Both the position numbers and the translations under genes were made by a program. From assembly GCA_964536415.1 (NCBI GenBank), contig CAZHXN010000005.1, forward strand, positions 1-64,000: DNA of 64,000 nucleotides, in the 5' to 3' direction. The stretch is from Trichothermofontia sp964536415 (GTDB taxonomy: Bacteria; Cyanobacteriota; Cyanobacteriia; B231). Under the pieces are notes generated by a model. It had not been told where the DNA came from, ran no database searches, and was given only the letters and a program-made list of their open reading frames with translations. Positions 61,591-64,000 of this stretch are shown here, in pieces (within the stretch, counting starts at the first letter, position 1; every line of letters begins with the position of its first letter).

Positions 61591-63147
61591 ATGGCGCGGC
61601 TAGCACTGCTGAGTACATCAAACAAGTCTGGACTCGTTGCGTTAGCCCAGACCCTCGTGCAAGAATTTGGCTTCACCCTGGTCAGCAGTGGTGGGACTGC
61701 CCAAGTTCTGAAGGAGGCTGGCCTACCTGTGATCAAGGTGGCCGAACACACCGGGTCACCGGAAATTCTAGGCGGGCGGGTGAAAACCCTCCATCCGCGT
61801 ATTCATGGCGGTATCCTGGCCCGCTTGGATCGGGAGAGCGATCGCGCTGACTTGGCTGCCAATGACATCCCCGCGATCGAACTTGTGGTCGTTAACCTAT
61901 ATCCCTTTGAACAAACGATCGCCCAACCGGGAGTTGACCTTGCCGACGCGATCGAGCAAATTGACATCGGCGGTCCCACCCTGGTTCGCGCCAGTGCCAA
62001 AAACCACGCCTTTGTGACGATCCTGTGTGACCCCAGCCAGTACGACGCCTACCTACAGGAACTCCAGCAACAGGGCGGTCAACCGTCCCTTGCCTTCCGC
62101 CAAGCCTGTGCGCTGAAAGCGTTTCAACACACTGCTGCTTACGATCGGGCCATCACCACCTATCTCAGCCAACAATTCCAGGTAGAAACTGAGGCCGACG
62201 TTTTACCCGAAACCTTGATCCTTTCCGGGCAGCGGCATCAAAGCCTACGCTATGGTGAAAACCCCCACCAGGCTGCCGTTTGGTATCGCAGCGGCACCAC
62301 GCCACGGGGTTGGGCTGCTGCCACCCAATTACAGGGCAAGGAACTAAGCTATAACAACCTTGTGGATTTGGAAGCGGCACGGGCATTGATTGCGGAATTT
62401 GGCCAAGAGCAGGCTGCCGTTGCCATCCTCAAGCACACTAACCCTTGTGGAGTCGCCCTAGGGGATACCCTGGCGGAAACCTACGATCGGGCCTTTAATG
62501 CCGATGCCACCTCCGCCTTTGGCGGCATTGTGGCCCTCAATCGAGCGATCGACGCAGCAACTGCAGAACGGCTGAGTCAAACCTTTTTAGAATGCATTCT
62601 GGCCCCCGCCTGCGACCCGGACGCTGCCGAGATTCTCCAGAAAAAATCTAAATTACGAATTTTAATCCTGCCCGATTTAACCACCGGGGAACCCGTGACG
62701 ATCAAAGTCATTGCCGGTGGCTTTTTGGCCCAAACTGCCGATCGGGGCGACATGGATACGCAGGCATGGCAGGTGGTTACCCAAACCCAGCCGACTCCTG
62801 CCCAATTCGCCGAACTCCTGTTTGCCTGGAAGGTGGTTAAACACGTCAAATCCAACGCGATCGTCGTTACCCGCGATCGCACCACGATCGGTGTGGGAGC
62901 CGGTCAAATGAACCGGGTGGGATCGGTGCAAATTGCCCTCACCCAGGCGGGCGAAAAAGCCCAAGGAGCGGTCCTGGCCAGTGATGCTTTTTTCCCCTTC
63001 GATGACTCGGTGCGGACGGCGGCGGCGGCGGGAATCACCGCGATCGTGCAACCGGGGGGGAGTCTGCGGGATGCGGATTCGATCCAGGCAGCGAATGAAC
63101 TGGGGATCGCAATGGTCTTTACGGGAAAGCGGCATTTCTTGCATTAG
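61591..63147 (+). CDS. purH: Bifunctional purine enzyme PurH
   Basis: Carries out the last two steps of IMP synthesis: AICAR formyltransferase and IMP cyclohydrolase. The 518-aa protein starts with the cyclohydrolase MGS-like domain (LALLSTSNKSGLVALAQTL, GGRVKTLHPRIHGGILARLDRESD, DIGGPTLVRASAKNHAFVTILCDPSQY) and continues with the formyltransferase part (LRYGENPHQAAVWYR, LQGKELSYNNLVDLEAAR, ILKHTNPCGVALG, KSNAIVVTRD, GVGAGQMNRVGS, ASDAFFPFDDSV). Both catalytic halves are intact. It follows gyrA by 103 bp in the same direction. Confidence 0.97.
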   Translation: MARLALLSTSNKSGLVALAQTLVQEFGFTLVSSGGTAQVLKEAGLPVIKVAEHTGSPEILGGRVKTLHPRIHGGILARLDRESDRADLAANDIPAIELVVVNLYPFEQTIAQPGVDLADAIEQIDIGGPTLVRASAKNHAFVTILCDPSQYDAYLQELQQQGGQPSLAFRQACALKAFQHTAAYDRAITTYLSQQFQVETEADVLPETLILSGQRHQSLRYGENPHQAAVWYRSGTTPRGWAAATQLQGKELSYNNLVDLEAARALIAEFGQEQAAVAILKHTNPCGVALGDTLAETYDRAFNADATSAFGGIVALNRAIDAATAERLSQTFLECILAPACDPDAAEILQKKSKLRILILPDLTTGEPVTIKVIAGGFLAQTADRGDMDTQAWQVVTQTQPTPAQFAELLFAWKVVKHVKSNAIVVTRDRTTIGVGAGQMNRVGSVQIALTQAGEKAQGAVLASDAFFPFDDSVRTAAAAGITAIVQPGGSLRDADSIQAANELGIAMVFTGKRHFLH

Positions 63148-63347
63148 CCCTAGCAGTGTGATCAGTGCGGACAGGAAACAGGGGACAGGACATAGGAAAC
63201 AGCGAGGGTCGTTCCTCTGTCCTCTCTCCTTATTCGCAAACTATCCTGATCCCGGACGGGGTGGGTGTAAATCTTAAAGAAGGTTGTCTCTACTCTATCT
63301 TTACCCACCAATGGTGGGAAAGCGTTGCCGTTGTTTTCGATGACGCT

Positions 63348-64000
63348 ATGAGTACTGGCTTTGGTGTGCAGATGCGCGAGGGGTGGTGCAATCCGGATCG
63401 GGTGGCGTCGCTCAAGTTGTTAATTGTGACGCAGTTCTTCCCACCGGACTATGCACCAACGGGTCAATTGATTGAAGAATTGGCTCACCGCCTTAGTCTC
63501 CAGGGGATTGATGTGCGAATTTTTACTGGGCAACCGGGATATGCTTTTCAGGATAGTACGGCTCCCCCAGCCGAGACGATCGATCGGGTGAGCGTGCGTC
63601 GTACTCGCAGTATTTATCTCTGGTCCCAGCGTATACGGGGCAAGGCGTTGAGTGGTGTTCTTTTTTGTTTGCGATCGACATTGCATTTACTCCACCATGC
63701 ACCCAAAACTCAGATATTACTCTTAACGACGGCTCCCCCCTTCCTGCAAATCATTGGCTATGGCATTCACCGCCTGTTTGGCTTGCCCTATGTTTGCCTG
63801 ATTTATGATCTCTACCCCGACATTATTACTGAGCTAGGCGTGCTGCCAGAGAACAGCCCATTGGTTCAGTTTTGGCATCAGTTGAACCAACGAATTTGGG
63901 AGCGAGCAGCAGCGATCGTCGTTCTCAGTGAGACGATGAAACACCGTTTGCTAAGCAATCATCCCGAACTCGCACCTAAAATTACAGTCATTCATAATTG
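63348..64000 (+). CDS. Glycosyltransferase (GT4-like), 3'-truncated
   Basis: Open from ATG 63348 to the window end, about 217 codons, so the gene continues outside. It reads VTQFFPPDYAPTGQLIEEL, RLSLQGIDVRIFTGQPGY, TTAPPFLQIIGYGIHRLFGLP, VCLIYDLYPDIITELGVLP and AAIVVLSETMKHRLL: the N-terminal Rossmann half of GT-B family 4 glycosyltransferases (PPDYAPTG, DLYPD and VLSE are common landmarks). The start could instead be a later ATG/GTG in the same frame. It probably adds a sugar to an exopolysaccharide or lipid in the cytoplasm. Confidence 0.85.
   Translation, partial: MSTGFGVQMREGWCNPDRVASLKLLIVTQFFPPDYAPTGQLIEELAHRLSLQGIDVRIFTGQPGYAFQDSTAPPAETIDRVSVRRTRSIYLWSQRIRGKALSGVLFCLRSTLHLLHHAPKTQILLLTTAPPFLQIIGYGIHRLFGLPYVCLIYDLYPDIITELGVLPENSPLVQFWHQLNQRIWERAAAIVVLSETMKHRLLSNHPELAPKITVIHN

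Noticed and set aside
1..64000. tRNA or rRNA genes
   Set aside because: Looked for T-loop strings (GTTCGA-type) with matching acceptor arms and for rRNA-like sequence, by eye; none was convincing. A covariance search would be decisive.

Overview
This window is a chromosomal segment from a cyanobacterium. Direct markers are psbU (photosystem II extrinsic protein), petH with the CpcD-like phycobilisome-linker domain, phosphoribulokinase, a group 2 sigma factor, a cyAbrB-type regulator, lrtA-type hpf, and very frequent HIP1 octamers (GCGATCGC). The genus cannot be fixed from the sequence; gene style and GC content fit a Leptolyngbya/Synechococcales-like organism (inference).

Layout. 1-8.3 kb: a gene fragment at the left edge, a large membrane protein, mobA, nadA, a membrane protein, a group 2 sigma factor, a 1-kb gene-free region with a structured repeat, and an LCP (LytR-CpsA-Psr) protein. 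8.5-18.7 kb: lipB, lrtA/hpf, dapB, a conserved membrane protein, prk, petH, a CNT nucleoside transporter, an OmpA-like protein and psbU with a strong terminator. 18.8-23.9 kb: CYTH protein, the Anbu proteasome-like peptidase with a stand-alone DUF2126 protein, and recF. 23.9-26.8 kb: an AT-rich, HIP1-free accessory island with gene remnants, a CopG/BrnA-like antitoxin behind an unknown 135-aa protein, and a P-loop GTPase gene broken by one stop codon and a 25-bp tandem duplication. 26.9-40.4 kb: PRC-barrel protein, smc (crossed by a 10-N assembly gap), an Rpn/DUF4351 protein, a zinc-ribbon membrane protein, an LRR protein, an EF-hand-like small protein, a CPA2 antiporter, a second PRC-barrel-like protein, a 56-bp repeat array, acylphosphatase and a TldE/PmbA protein. 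40.4-48.7 kb: a gene-free stretch with another structured repeat and a clear glutamine (glnA/Downstream-peptide) riboswitch before a DUF4278 gene, then pgm, uvrC, pyrR-cobD, an Rrf2 regulator and cyAbrB. 48.9-64 kb: RDD protein, rpmG-rpsR, a cytosine-deaminase-like amidohydrolase, pdhB-secD-secF, a chemoreceptor, an Fe-S aldo/keto reductase, gyrA, purH, and the start of a glycosyltransferase cut by the window edge.

Most genes are housekeeping and arranged singly or in pairs, as is usual in cyanobacteria. Clear tight linkages are cobD-pyrR (2-nt gap), the small membrane protein-pmbA pair (ATGA overlap), pdhB-secD-secF, DUF2126-Anbu and rpmG-rpsR.

The most interesting material is noncoding or decayed: three copies of a ~100-nt element whose central stem differs between copies yet still pairs, the glutamine riboswitch, the 56-bp palindromic repeat array, a start-stop codon pair with a good ribosome-binding site ahead of lrtA, and the disrupted GTPase island. 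No tRNA, rRNA or CRISPR array was seen.
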